In this document: one piece after another, positions 24,094 to 32,050 of the stretch
Layout: each line of letters begins with the position of its first letter
Numbering within the stretch: position 1 is the stretch's first letter
Source: Bacteroidales bacterium
GTDB taxonomy: Bacteria > Bacteroidota > Bacteroidia > Bacteroidales > UBA3824
Direction: 5' to 3'
NCBI GenBank assembly: GCA_017412115.1
Contig: JAFPYR010000012.1
Coordinates: forward strand, 1-38,436
Length of the DNA stretch: 38,436 nt
The notes under the pieces: model-generated
The model's input: the letters and a program-made list of their open reading frames with translations, nothing else
Told to the model about the DNA's origin: nothing
Database searches by the model: none
Position numbers and translations under genes: made by a program

Positions 24094-24125
24094 CAAAAAT
24101 ACTCATTTTTTTTATCAGTTAACAA
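24094..24125 (-). promoter_or_regulatory. Promoter of the rel gene
   Basis: Minus strand: -33 TTG at 24123-24125, -7 box TATTTTTG at 24094-24101, spacer 21. It sits back to back with the topB promoter. Confidence 0.7.
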
Positions 24126-24141
24126 AAAGAACCCGGAAAAG

Positions 24142-24171
24142 TTGAAATATTACGTTTTTTTCGTAATTTTG
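24142..24171 (+). promoter_or_regulatory. Promoter of topB, nearly leaderless
   Basis: -33 TTG at 24142-24144 and -7 box TAATTTTG at 24164-24171, spacer 19. The ATG at 24187 is only 15 bases past the box, so the leader is about ten bases. It decides the start of topB, whose frame is open from 24088. Confidence 0.75.
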
Positions 24172-24186
24172 CGCCAAAATTATCAA

Positions 24187-26193
24187 ATGGCAAAGAAACT
24201 TTTTATAGCAGAAAAGCCCTCCGTTGCAAGAGAATTTGCGAAGGCTCTCAAAGAATCACATTCGCAAATGACGGGTTATTTGGAAGGCGAAAAAACTATC
24301 GTTACATGGTGTGTCGGACATCTCGTAACTATGTCTTATCCTGAGGTTTACGATATTAATCTTAAACGCTGGAGAGAAGACACCCTCCCCTTTTTGCCAA
24401 AGAAGTTTCTTTACGAAATCATTCCTAACGTAAAACAACAATTCGACATCGTATCCTCACTCCTTAACCGTGAGGACGTGGACTGTATTTATGTCTGCAC
24501 CGACTCCGGACGCGAAGGAGAATACATTTATAGGTTGGTTGATATGATGGCAAATGTCCCCGCTACAAAGGAAAGAAAACGCGTCTGGATTGACTCTCAA
24601 ACCGAAGAAGAAATCCGCCGCGGAATACGCGAGGCAAAACCCCTCTCCTCTTACGATGCACTCTCCGACGCCGCTTATTTAAGGGCAAAAGAAGATTATT
24701 TAATGGGTATCAATTTTTCAAGAATACTTACCATTAAGTACGGTAATATGTTAAAATCACATCTAAAACTTGATAAAAACGTTGCCGTTTCTGTAGGTAG
24801 AGTTATGACCTGTGTTCTCGGAATGGTTGTAAGGCGGGAAAGGGAAATCAGAAAATTCAAAAAAACGTCTTTTTACAGAGTTTTAGGAAATTTTTTGGCG
24901 GAAACCACTAAAATTCAAGGCGAATGGAGAGCCGTTGAAGGTTCGGATTATTTCAATTCGCCAAAACTTTACAAAGAAAACGGTTTCAACCAAAAAGAAG
25001 ACGCCGAAAAATTAATTCAAGATTTGCAAAACACTGCAAATGAAGCCGTTATCGAAACCATTGAAAAGAAAAAAGAGAAAAAAAATCCGCCTCTTTTATT
25101 CAATTTAGCAGAACTTCAAAACGAATGTTCAAAACTTTTCAAGATTTCACCCGATCAAACTTTGCAAATCGTTCAGGATTTGTACGAAAAAAAACTCGTA
25201 ACCTATCCGAGAACCGATGCGAGGGTACTTTCAACGGCGGTCGCAAAAGAAATTACCAAAAATCTTCACGGACTTGCCACAAGAGATGAGTATTTGGAAT
25301 TTTTAAAAGACATAAAAACTCACGGAATTTACGCCAAAATCGACAAAACCCGCTACACGGACGATAAACAAATCACAGACCACTATGCAATAATTCCAAC
25401 AGGCGATGGTTTTCCGGCTCTTTCAACTCTTGACGAAATATCGCTCGGTGTTTATGACAGAATCGTAAAACGTTTTCTTTCAGTGTTTTATCCACCGGCT
25501 GAATACAGAAAAGTCGCTATTAAAATGTTAGTGGGAAAAGAAGCGTTTTTTGCTAATTTCAAAGCATTGGAAACTCCCGGATATTTGAAAGTCTACGCCA
25601 AGGATTCCAAAACGCAATCCGCTGAAGACAAAACTCAAAAAAATCAGGAAGGCGAAGAAGAAATTTCAGAGGCGGGAATTGAAATCGTCAGCAAACTGCG
25701 CAAAGGTTCAAAACTGAAAATCTCCGGCTACGAAATAAAAGACGGTGAAACCACTCCGCCTAAACGTTATAATTCGGGTTCGCTAATTTTAGCGATGGAA
25801 AATGCAGGACAGTTTATCGAAGACGAAGAATTAAGGGCTTTGGTAAAGGGTCGCGGCATCGGAACCTCCGCAACAAGGGCTGAAATTTTGGCTAAATTGG
25901 TAAAAATCAATTATTTGAGCCTTAACAAAAAAACTCAGATTATAACCCCTGCAAGACTCGGAGAATTGGTTTACGAGGTTGTTAAAGCCGCTATAAAACC
26001 GCTTCTGAACCCTGAATTAACGGCAAGTTGGGAAAAAGGCTTAACAATGGTGGCTGACGGAGTCATCAAACAAGAGGAATATCTCGTTAAATTGGAAGAT
26101 TTTGTAACAAAAAACACTAATCTTTGCAAAACTTTAGGCAATTATGCACCTTTAGCACGAATTTTTTCGTTAGTGGATTATTGTTATAAATAA
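24187..26193 (+). CDS. topB: DNA topoisomerase III (type IA)
   Basis: A 668-residue type IA topoisomerase. The Toprim start KLFIAEKPSVAREFAKAL is at 4-21, the metal-binding TDSGREGE at 105-112 (Asp106), and the active-site Tyr340 lies in TYPRTDARVL. GIGTSATRAEI near 554-564 is the conserved helix before the C-terminal domain. The protein ends soon after the catalytic domains with no zinc-finger tail, as in Bacteroidota TopB proteins often found both in the chromosome and on conjugative elements. Next to rel and gyrB, this copy looks chromosomal. The start is set by the promoter at 24142-24171; the annotated family also begins at MAKKLFIAEKPS. Confidence 0.92.
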   Translation: MAKKLFIAEKPSVAREFAKALKESHSQMTGYLEGEKTIVTWCVGHLVTMSYPEVYDINLKRWREDTLPFLPKKFLYEIIPNVKQQFDIVSSLLNREDVDCIYVCTDSGREGEYIYRLVDMMANVPATKERKRVWIDSQTEEEIRRGIREAKPLSSYDALSDAAYLRAKEDYLMGINFSRILTIKYGNMLKSHLKLDKNVAVSVGRVMTCVLGMVVRREREIRKFKKTSFYRVLGNFLAETTKIQGEWRAVEGSDYFNSPKLYKENGFNQKEDAEKLIQDLQNTANEAVIETIEKKKEKKNPPLLFNLAELQNECSKLFKISPDQTLQIVQDLYEKKLVTYPRTDARVLSTAVAKEITKNLHGLATRDEYLEFLKDIKTHGIYAKIDKTRYTDDKQITDHYAIIPTGDGFPALSTLDEISLGVYDRIVKRFLSVFYPPAEYRKVAIKMLVGKEAFFANFKALETPGYLKVYAKDSKTQSAEDKTQKNQEGEEEISEAGIEIVSKLRKGSKLKISGYEIKDGETTPPKRYNSGSLILAMENAGQFIEDEELRALVKGRGIGTSATRAEILAKLVKINYLSLNKKTQIITPARLGELVYEVVKAAIKPLLNPELTASWEKGLTMVADGVIKQEEYLVKLEDFVTKNTNLCKTLGNYAPLARIFSLVDYCYK

Positions 26194-26244
26194 TTATAAA
26201 TCAACACTTTAATCGTTTTATCGTAAAAAAAGTGATTTTTGTAT

Positions 26245-26276
26245 TTGGAAATATCCGAAAAAAAAATATACATTTG
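26245..26276 (+). promoter_or_regulatory. Promoter of the DUF1987 gene
   Basis: -33 TTG at 26245-26247, -7 box TACATTTG at 26269-26276, spacer 21; the ATG lies 19 bases after the box. Confidence 0.7.
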
Positions 26277-26294
26277 CCTAAAAAATTTTAGACA

Positions 26295-26720
26295 ATGGAA
26301 AACACGGATATTATAGAAAAGTTTCCCGGACTTATTAAAATTGCAGCAACTTTTGACACGCCGGAAGTAGAATTGGACGCTCAAAACGGAATTTTCAGAA
26401 TAAAAGGTAACTCATACCCTGAAGATCCGGTAACATTTTACCGCCCTGTGCATCAATGGTTTGAAAAGTATGCCGAAAATCCGTCGGACAAAACTGAATT
26501 GCAAATTCATTTCAAATATTTCAGCACGTCATCAACACAGATTTTTTTCGATATTTTCCGCGTGTTAGAAGAAATTGGCAAAAAAGGTAACGATGTGTCT
26601 ATCAAATGGTTTTACGATACCGACAACGAAGAAACCAAAGAAAACGGTGAAAATTATTCAACCCTTTTCGATGTTCCGTTTGAGTTTGTAGCCGTTGAAC
26701 CTCAAAATGAGACTTGCTAA
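26295..26720 (+). CDS. SiaC-family regulatory phosphoprotein (DUF1987)
   Basis: A 141-residue cytosolic protein of the DUF1987 family. In Pseudomonas the homologue SiaC is phosphorylated on a threonine by the kinase SiaB and dephosphorylated by SiaA, and it controls diguanylate cyclase activity. Typical parts here are PEVELDAQNGIFRIKGNSYPEDPVTFYRPVHQWFEKY (24-60) and HFKYFSTSSTQIFFDIFRVLEEI (73-94). No kinase or phosphatase gene lies next to it in this window, so the partners would be elsewhere. Length is normal. It has its own promoter. The following GH3 gene starts about 110 bases downstream in another frame. Confidence 0.85.
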   Translation: MENTDIIEKFPGLIKIAATFDTPEVELDAQNGIFRIKGNSYPEDPVTFYRPVHQWFEKYAENPSDKTELQIHFKYFSTSSTQIFFDIFRVLEEIGKKGNDVSIKWFYDTDNEETKENGENYSTLFDVPFEFVAVEPQNETC

Positions 26721-26832
26721 CTATAAAAAAAACAAAAACCTTTTTTATAAAAAAAACACCCAAAAATCCGATACGTTTTCCATAAAAAAAAACACTTTCA
26801 TTCCACGAATAAAACATTTAAATCTTATATAT

Positions 26833-29190
26833 ATGAAAAGGCACAACACATTAATTATGAGTATTATAACAAGTGTTATAACCGCTGCCGGCTGTAACGG
26901 CGGTGCTGAAAAAAATTTGCCGCAACTTGGCAAAAACACAGATCAGGAAGTCATCGCAGCAATGACTTTAGATGAAAAAATCCTATTGCTTTTGGGCTGC
27001 GGTCAAGGCGGTGTTGATGAGCCTATCGCTGTCGTAGGCACAACAGAAGACATTATTCCCGGAGCTGCCGGCACAACGCACGGCATTGAAAGACTCGGTA
27101 TTCCGCCTATGGTTTTAGCAGACGGTCCCGCAGGTCTTAGAATAAAACCAATTAGGGAGAACGACACCTCAAAAACTTATTATTGTACCGCTTTTCCTAT
27201 CGCTTCAATGCTTTCAAGCACATGGAATCAGGAACTTGTAGAACAAGTCGGAGAAGCTATGGGTCAAGAAGTTAAAGAATACGGAGCAGACGTAATTTTA
27301 GGTCCGGGGGTTAACATTCATAGAAATCCTCTTTGCGGCAGAAATTACGAATACTATTCGGAAGACCCCGTTTTGGCGGGAAAAACCGCAGCCGCTATTA
27401 TAAAAGGTATTCAAAAAAACGATGTGGGAACCTCAATAAAACATTTTGCAGCTAACAATCAGGAAACATTCAGAACAAGTACCGATTCAAGAGTTTCACA
27501 ACGGGCGTTAAGAGAAATCTATTTGAAACCTTTTGAAATCGCAATCAAAGAGGCTTCACCGTGGACTGTTATGACCTCTTATAATTATCTTAACGGCGTA
27601 TATACCTCTGAAAGTAAAGAACTTAACGATTCTGTTTTGAGAAAGGACATGGGTTTCAAAGGTCTTGTTATGACAGATTGGTTTGCCGGAATGGATGCCG
27701 TAGCTCAAGTTAATGCCGGCAACGATTTGATGATGCCGGGCATTGACCGTCAATTCAATCAAATAAAAGAAGGTGTTAAAAACGGCACGTTAAGCGAGAA
27801 AAAAATTGACGAAAACGTTGAAAGAATTTTGCAGTTAATAAAAAAGACTCCGAGATTCAAAAATTATAAATTCTCTGACAAACCCGATTTGAAGGCTCAC
27901 GCCCAAATCACACGTCAGTCTGCCGCTGAAGGTATAGTCTTGTTAACAAACAAAAAACTTTCGCTGCCTCTTAATAAAGAGAAAAAAGTCGCAGTTTTCG
28001 GCACTAACAGTTATGAATTTCTCTCCGGCGGTACAGGCTCAGGCGATGTTAATGAAGAATACATCGTCTCGCTGACCCAAGGATTGAAAAACGCAGGTTT
28101 TGAAATTGACGAAAAATTAGCAAAAACATATCAGGAAAACATTGAAAATCAGCGCAAAGAACGTAACGCTGACCCACAAAAAAACAATGATTTCTTTTAT
28201 CGTTTTATGCCGGAAAACTTTTCGATTTCCGACAGCGATTTAGCAAAATATGCCAAAGAAAACGATTTTGCGGTTTTAACGATAGGTCGTTGCAGCGGTG
28301 AGTTCAGAGACCGCAGAATTGCCGATTTTTATCTCTCGGACATCGAAAAACAACTTTTGAAATCAGTAGAAAAAGCATTTCAAAAACTCGGCAAAAAAGT
28401 TATCGTAATTCTTAACATAGGCGGCGTTATCGAAACTTCATCTTGGATTGAAACTCCTGATGCAGTACTTTTGAGTTGGATGGGCGGTCAGGAAGGCGGC
28501 AATGCAGTAGCAGATGTTTTAACGGGAAAAATTAATCCTTCAGGTAAACTTCCCGTAACTTTTGCAGTTGATTATTTTGACTACCCGTCAGCAAAAAATT
28601 TCCCCTACGATTACGAGGCTAACAACAAATCAATGTTCGGACGCGGCGCAGAACGCGGAAACGAAGAAAATATTGATTACACTAATTATAAAGAGGATAT
28701 TTTTGTAGGTTACAGATATTTTTCGTCGTTTAACAAAAAAGTACAATTCCCGTTCGGTTACGGTTTGAGTTATACGGATTTTGAATTTTCTAATTTGAGC
28801 GTTAATGCTGATAATAAAGAAGTTACATTAAAACTTTCTGTTAAAAACATAGGAAAAACTTCTGGCAAAGAGGTAGTTCAAATTTATGTTTCAGCACCGC
28901 AAAACGGCGTTTCAAGAGCGCAAATCGAATTAAAAGCATACGCAAAAACCAAACTTTTAGCACCCTCAGAGGCTCAAGATTTAACTTTAAAAATACCTTT
29001 GGAAGATTTGACGTATTTTGACACAGAAAAATCTTCATGGGTTTTGGAAAAAGGCGTATACAGTTTTTCAGCAGGAAATTCTTCGGCTAAGTTATTGAAA
29101 ACCGAGAAGTTAGAAATTAGTGAAGATTTACTGAAAGAGTGTTCAAACGTTCTGAAACCAAAGCAGGAATTTGAAATTCTCAAAAGATAA
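26833..29190 (+). CDS. GH3 glycoside hydrolase lipoprotein (beta-glucosidase type)
   Basis: A 785-residue lipoprotein: signal peptide with lipobox AAGC and lipidated Cys21. The GH3 N-terminal barrel carries the nucleophile Asp282 in GLVMTDWFAG, plus GPGVNIHRNPLCGRNYEYYSEDP and SIKHFAANNQE. The C-terminal alpha/beta sandwich (GGTGSGDVN; SWMGGQEGGNAVADVL) and a fibronectin-III-like end (SVKNIGKTSGKEVVQIYVS) complete the usual layout. These enzymes release terminal beta-linked glucose or xylose from oligosaccharides; with a GH26 mannanase in the same window it may serve mannan or xylan breakdown. The frame is open from 26695, but the signal peptide begins at 26833, which I take as the start. Confidence 0.9.
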   Translation: MKRHNTLIMSIITSVITAAGCNGGAEKNLPQLGKNTDQEVIAAMTLDEKILLLLGCGQGGVDEPIAVVGTTEDIIPGAAGTTHGIERLGIPPMVLADGPAGLRIKPIRENDTSKTYYCTAFPIASMLSSTWNQELVEQVGEAMGQEVKEYGADVILGPGVNIHRNPLCGRNYEYYSEDPVLAGKTAAAIIKGIQKNDVGTSIKHFAANNQETFRTSTDSRVSQRALREIYLKPFEIAIKEASPWTVMTSYNYLNGVYTSESKELNDSVLRKDMGFKGLVMTDWFAGMDAVAQVNAGNDLMMPGIDRQFNQIKEGVKNGTLSEKKIDENVERILQLIKKTPRFKNYKFSDKPDLKAHAQITRQSAAEGIVLLTNKKLSLPLNKEKKVAVFGTNSYEFLSGGTGSGDVNEEYIVSLTQGLKNAGFEIDEKLAKTYQENIENQRKERNADPQKNNDFFYRFMPENFSISDSDLAKYAKENDFAVLTIGRCSGEFRDRRIADFYLSDIEKQLLKSVEKAFQKLGKKVIVILNIGGVIETSSWIETPDAVLLSWMGGQEGGNAVADVLTGKINPSGKLPVTFAVDYFDYPSAKNFPYDYEANNKSMFGRGAERGNEENIDYTNYKEDIFVGYRYFSSFNKKVQFPFGYGLSYTDFEFSNLSVNADNKEVTLKLSVKNIGKTSGKEVVQIYVSAPQNGVSRAQIELKAYAKTKLLAPSEAQDLTLKIPLEDLTYFDTEKSSWVLEKGVYSFSAGNSSAKLLKTEKLEISEDLLKECSNVLKPKQEFEILKR

Positions 29191-29244
29191 TAATCATACG
29201 GCAGTTTTTTTTGAAAAAAAGTAATAAAAAGTTCAAAAAAAATT

Positions 29245-29274
29245 TTGCCGTATAAAAAAAAAGCTCTACTTTTG
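29245..29274 (+). promoter_or_regulatory. Promoter of the rpsF-rpsR-rplI operon
   Basis: -33 TTG at 29245-29247 and -7 box TACTTTTG at 29267-29274, spacer 19. A short palindrome, TACGGCA near 29198 with TGCCGTA at 29246-29252, overlaps the -33 region and may end the GH3 transcript. Confidence 0.75.
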
Positions 29275-29312
29275 CACCGAAATTTTTAGTAACAAACATT
29301 TTAAATAATTTT

Positions 29313-29729
29313 ATGCAAAAAAATTACGAAGCCGTTTTCATTATGACTCCCGTTTTATCTGACCAACAGATGAAGGAAGCGGTGGATAAATTTAAAACTG
29401 TTCTAACCAACGGCGGAGCAGAGATTGTCCACGAAGAAAATTGGGGTTTGAAGAAGCTTGCATATCCCGTAAACCACAAATCAACGGGTTTCTATCAATT
29501 GCTTCAGTTCAAAGCAGACCCTGCATCAATCAAAAAATTTGAAGTTGAACTCAAACGTGATGAAAGAATCATCCGTTGGTTGACCGTATCGTTAGACAAA
29601 CACGCTTTGGAATATGCAGAAAAACGTATTCAAAGATTAAACGGTCAGAAACAAGCTCAGGCTACAGAAGCAGCTCAGGAGCCGAAAGAACAATCAAATG
29701 AAACTTCAGAATCTAATAAGGAGGAATAA
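29313..29729 (+). CDS. rpsF: Ribosomal protein bS6
   Basis: A 138-residue bS6 protein: [35 protein letters not shown] is the N-terminal beta-alpha-beta unit and [26 protein letters not shown] follows. The C-terminal tail is Gln/Glu/Ala-rich and acidic, longer than in E. coli and usual in Bacteroidota. It binds next to bS18 in the 30S platform. It is the first gene of rpsF-rpsR-rplI and has no Shine-Dalgarno of its own; its last codons contain the one in front of rpsR. Confidence 0.96.
   Translation: MQKNYEAVFIMTPVLSDQQMKEAVDKFKTVLTNGGAEIVHEENWGLKKLAYPVNHKSTGFYQLLQFKADPASIKKFEVELKRDERIIRWLTVSLDKHALEYAEKRIQRLNGQKQAQATEAAQEPKEQSNETSESNKEE
29718..29724 (+). promoter_or_regulatory. Strong Shine-Dalgarno sequence of rpsR
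   Basis: AAGGAGG, with 8 bases before the ATG at 29733, is a textbook ribosome site. It is the best one in the window; nearly all other starts here have none. It overlaps the last sense codons of rpsF. Confidence 0.85.
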
Positions 29730-29732
29730 GCC

Positions 29733-29999
29733 ATGGCAGAACAGAGTGAAATCAGATATTTAACTCCCCCGACAGTGGAGATTAAAAAGAAAAAATATTG
29801 CCGTTTCAAGAAAAACGGTATCAAATACATCGATTACAAAGACCCTGAATTTTTGAAAAAATTCTTGAACGAACAGGGTAAAATCCTTCCCCGCAGACTT
29901 ACGGGAACATCTCTGAAATTCCAGAGAAAACTTTCAGTGGCAATCAAACGTGCGCGTCATCTCGCATTGTTGCCTTACGTAACCGATTTGTTGAAATAA
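29733..29999 (+). CDS. rpsR: Ribosomal protein bS18
   Basis: An 88-residue bS18 protein: [64 protein letters not shown] is the full family core. It lies between rpsF (3 bases upstream) and rplI (20 bases downstream). Unlike its neighbours it is preceded by a strong Shine-Dalgarno site. bS18, with bS6 and bS21, lies next to the 3' end of 16S rRNA in the Bacteroidota ribosome, which is relevant to that oddity. Confidence 0.97.
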   Translation: MAEQSEIRYLTPPTVEIKKKKYCRFKKNGIKYIDYKDPEFLKKFLNEQGKILPRRLTGTSLKFQRKLSVAIKRARHLALLPYVTDLLK

Positions 30000-30019
30000 T
30001 AAAAAAACTATTCTGAACA

Positions 30020-30469
30020 ATGGAAATAATATTAAAACAGGATATTGCAAACCTCGGCTCTAAGGATGATGTGGTAACCGTAAAACCCGGCTACGCAAAC
30101 AACTACCTTATCCCTAAAGGTTTTGCAACCGTTGCAACCGAATCGGCTAAAAAAGTTTTGGCCGAGAACAAAAAGCAACAGGCTCACAAAGAAGAAAAAC
30201 TCCGTAACGACGCAACTGAAAAAGTAAAACTTATCGAACAAAAAGAAATTAAAATCGGTGCTAAAACAAGCACAACCGGTAAGATTTTTGGTTCAGTTAA
30301 TACTATTCAGATTGCTGAAGCTTTGGCTAAAAAAGGCATCGATGTTGATAGAAAACAAATCACCATCGCTGACGAAGCTAATATTAAAGAAATTGGCAAA
30401 TACAAAGCCGTTATCAAAATTTACAAAGACATCAAAGCAAATATCGAATTTGAAGTCGTTGCAGAATAA
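30020..30469 (+). CDS. rplI: Ribosomal protein bL9
   Basis: A 149-residue bL9 protein: MEIILKQDIANLGSKDDVVTVKPGYANNYLIPKGFA is the N-terminal rRNA-binding domain, followed by the long helix and a C-terminal domain (KIFGSVNTIQIAEALAKKGIDVDRKQI). Length is normal. Last gene of the operon, closed by a terminator 28 bases after its stop. Confidence 0.97.
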   Translation: MEIILKQDIANLGSKDDVVTVKPGYANNYLIPKGFATVATESAKKVLAENKKQQAHKEEKLRNDATEKVKLIEQKEIKIGAKTSTTGKIFGSVNTIQIAEALAKKGIDVDRKQITIADEANIKEIGKYKAVIKIYKDIKANIEFEVVAE

Positions 30470-30497
30470 TTTTGAAATTTCTTTCTGATTAAAAAAG

Positions 30498-30564
30498 TCT
30501 TCTCTTGAAAAAATTTGACTTTAAAAAATAAAAATCAATTTTTTTTCAGGAGAAGATTTTTTTT
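30498..30564 (+). terminator. Terminator of the rpsF-rpsR-rplI operon
   Basis: A 16-bp stem with one G-U pair joins 30498-30513 and 30541-30556 around 27 bases, followed by eight T. Confidence 0.88.
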
Positions 30565-30573
30565 ATTATTATT

Positions 30574-30732
30574 CAACATTCTTATCTCCTATTTTCCTTT
30601 ATTTCTGATATTTTTTTCTTAGTTAGTGCCGTTGCTACGCTTGTTTCGTGCGGAGACGGTGATGATAGTGACAATGGGACAAATGAACTCGCCGCTCCAA
30701 CGATTCAAGCGGTGTTCCCCTTAGACGGATAG
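30574..30732 (+). pseudogene. Remnant of a lipoprotein gene (signal peptide plus start of an IPT/TIG-like domain)
   Basis: The frame ending in TAG at 30730-30732 reads, from about 30622, SAVATLVSCGDGDDSDNGT and then LAAPTIQAVFPLDG. This is the end of a lipoprotein signal with lipobox LVSC, an acidic linker and what looks like the first strand of a TIG domain. No ATG is present upstream in frame, and the protein stops after about 35 residues past the signal. It is the only gene-like content of the 310 bases between rplI and the P-loop kinase besides the operon terminator. Confidence 0.45.
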
Positions 30733-30779
30733 AATTTCGCCCCAAAATATGGTATTATTATTGCAGGTTCGTAAATGCA

Positions 30780-31295
30780 ATGGTAATCTTAATTACAGGG
30801 GCATCCCACACGGGAAAGACACTTTTGGCGCAGAGGATGCTTGAAAAATACAAATATCCGTACTTGTCGATCGACCATTTGAAAATGGGGTTGATGCGTA
30901 GTGGTCATACCGATTTGACTCCTACGAGCGATGACGGCGATATCACGGAATATTTGTGGCCGATAGTGCGTGAGATGGTCAAAACCGCCGTTGAAAACGG
31001 TCAAAACCTTATTGTAGAAGGTTGTTACATCCCTTTTGCTTGGTCGGATGATTTTGAGGACAACTATCTCGACCATATCCGTTTTTATTGTCTCGTTATG
31101 AGCGAAAAATATATCCGAACTCATTTTGCCGACATAAGGCGGTTTTCAAACATCATTGAAAACCGTTTGGACGATGGATGGTGCACGTTGGATAATGTTT
31201 TGAATGACAATGCACAATATTTAACCCTCGCACAGTCTTATAATGTCAACTATATCTTGATTGACGACGAGTATGATGTGGATGCTTGTTTGTAA
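30780..31295 (+). CDS. P-loop nucleotide kinase-like protein
   Basis: A 171-residue cytosolic protein with Walker A GASHTGKT at 7-14 and the ILITG strand just before it. IDHLKMGLMRSG (32-43) looks like the substrate-binding stretch of small-molecule or adenylate-type kinases, and NLIVEGCYIPF (76-86) is the strand that follows. It resembles short P-loop kinases often annotated as adenylate kinase-like, 2-phosphoglycerate-kinase-like or resistance-type phosphotransferases; the substrate is not clear. It has no obvious promoter, and it is followed by a noncoding stretch with repeats and a tRNA-like element. Composition is slightly less AT-rich than the ribosomal operon, consistent with accessory origin. 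Confidence 0.75.
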   Translation: MVILITGASHTGKTLLAQRMLEKYKYPYLSIDHLKMGLMRSGHTDLTPTSDDGDITEYLWPIVREMVKTAVENGQNLIVEGCYIPFAWSDDFEDNYLDHIRFYCLVMSEKYIRTHFADIRRFSNIIENRLDDGWCTLDNVLNDNAQYLTLAQSYNVNYILIDDEYDVDACL

Positions 31296-31318
31296 TCAAT
31301 CGGCATTGTTTTCGGCGG

Positions 31319-31376
31319 AAATTTGCAGTTTTCGCAAAATGTTTTTGGTCAAAATTTGCAGTTTTCGCAAAATGTT
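31319..31376. repeat. Two direct repeats of 25 bases, 33 bases apart
   Basis: The units at 31319-31343 and 31352-31376 are identical and contain the weak hairpin TTTGC...GCAAA. They lie in the 329-base gap between the kinase and the SMR gene, which otherwise holds the tRNA-like structure and the SMR promoter. The function is not known; a binding site pair or a small mobile-element trace is possible. Confidence 0.7.
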
Positions 31377-31423
31377 AGGGGGCGGGGTATGTGTTTTATT
31401 GTTATTGTGAACGACATCGATTG

Positions 31424-31506
31424 AAAAAAACAGCAATTAAACGGTAGGAATCGAACCTACGATACGTAACCCCTTGTTACCTACTCCAAGCATTGTTTAA
31501 CTGCTG
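31424..31506 (-). ncRNA. tRNA-like RNA or decayed tRNA with a terminator-like closing stem
   Basis: On the minus strand, 31506-31495 (CAGCAGTTAAAC) pairs with 31442-31431 (GTTTAATTGCTG) in a 12-bp stem with one G-U, followed by seven T (31430-31424). Inside it are a perfect T arm (GTAGG-TTCGATT-CCTAC) and a D-like arm (CTTG, loop with GG, CAAG). Only about 11 bases separate the two arms, too few for an anticodon arm. It could be a tRNA that lost its anticodon arm, or a small RNA using tRNA-like folding and an intrinsic terminator. No clear minus-strand promoter is seen. Confidence 0.4.
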
Positions 31507-31565
31507 TTAATATGACATAAGATTAAACAAACAAATAAAAATTGAAAATTGCCTAAAAATTTCCG

Positions 31566-31573
31566 TATTTTTG
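31566..31573 (+). promoter_or_regulatory. -7 box of the SMR gene
   Basis: TATTTTTG, 51 bases before the ATG at 31625. It overlaps the TTG codon at 31571 that a longer reading frame would use, which rules out that start. Confidence 0.6.
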
Positions 31574-31624
31574 CAACGCCTTGATAGTCTTGCAGCCCTC
31601 AAAAAAGGTGAAATTATTTCTGAT

Positions 31625-31948
31625 ATGAATTGGATAATTTTGTTTTTTGCGGGACTATGCGAAGTGGCGTATTCCTATTGTCTTGAACGTTCAAAAGGCT
31701 TGGAAGGTATTCTTTGGTGGAAATGGATTGGAATCTTTGTCGGCTTTTATATCCTTAGTATGATTCTTTTGGTTAAGGCGACACAGACACTGCCTTTGGG
31801 TACTGCTTATGCTGTGTGGACGGGTATCGGTGCCGTTGGAACAGTGCTAATTGGCATTTTTGTATTTAACGAACCTGTCAGTTTTGCCCGAATGTTTTTT
31901 ATAACAATGCTCATTACGTCAATTGTCGGACTTAAAATTGTGTCTTGA
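31625..31948 (+). CDS. Small multidrug resistance (SMR/EmrE family) efflux protein
   Basis: A 107-residue four-helix inner-membrane transporter, the usual SMR length. Helix 1 (WIILFFAGLCEVAYSYCLERSKG) carries the essential glutamate at Glu13 in the AGLCE context; later motifs are PLGTAYAVWTGIGAVGTVLIGIFVF and the helix 4 TMLITSIVGLKIVS. GTAYAVWTGIGA is the signature of the SugE/Gdx or EmrE group. It exports small cations such as quaternary ammonium or guanidinium with protons. The Gdx-type is possible; the sequence does not settle this. The start is defined by the -7 box at 31566-31573. It is followed by dusB after 102 bases. Confidence 0.9.
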   Translation: MNWIILFFAGLCEVAYSYCLERSKGLEGILWWKWIGIFVGFYILSMILLVKATQTLPLGTAYAVWTGIGAVGTVLIGIFVFNEPVSFARMFFITMLITSIVGLKIVS

Positions 31949-32050
31949 ATATTATTAAATTTCTCGTCCTCCCAAAGTTCTGCAAATTAATTTTGCAGCC
32001 ATCGTCTTTTTTCCTATTTTTACCACAAAAATTATTAACCATTTATAACA

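Noticed and set aside
31571..31624. TTG start for a longer SMR protein
   Set aside because: The TTG lies inside the -7 promoter box, upstream of the likely transcript start; the SMR fold begins at the ATG at 31625.
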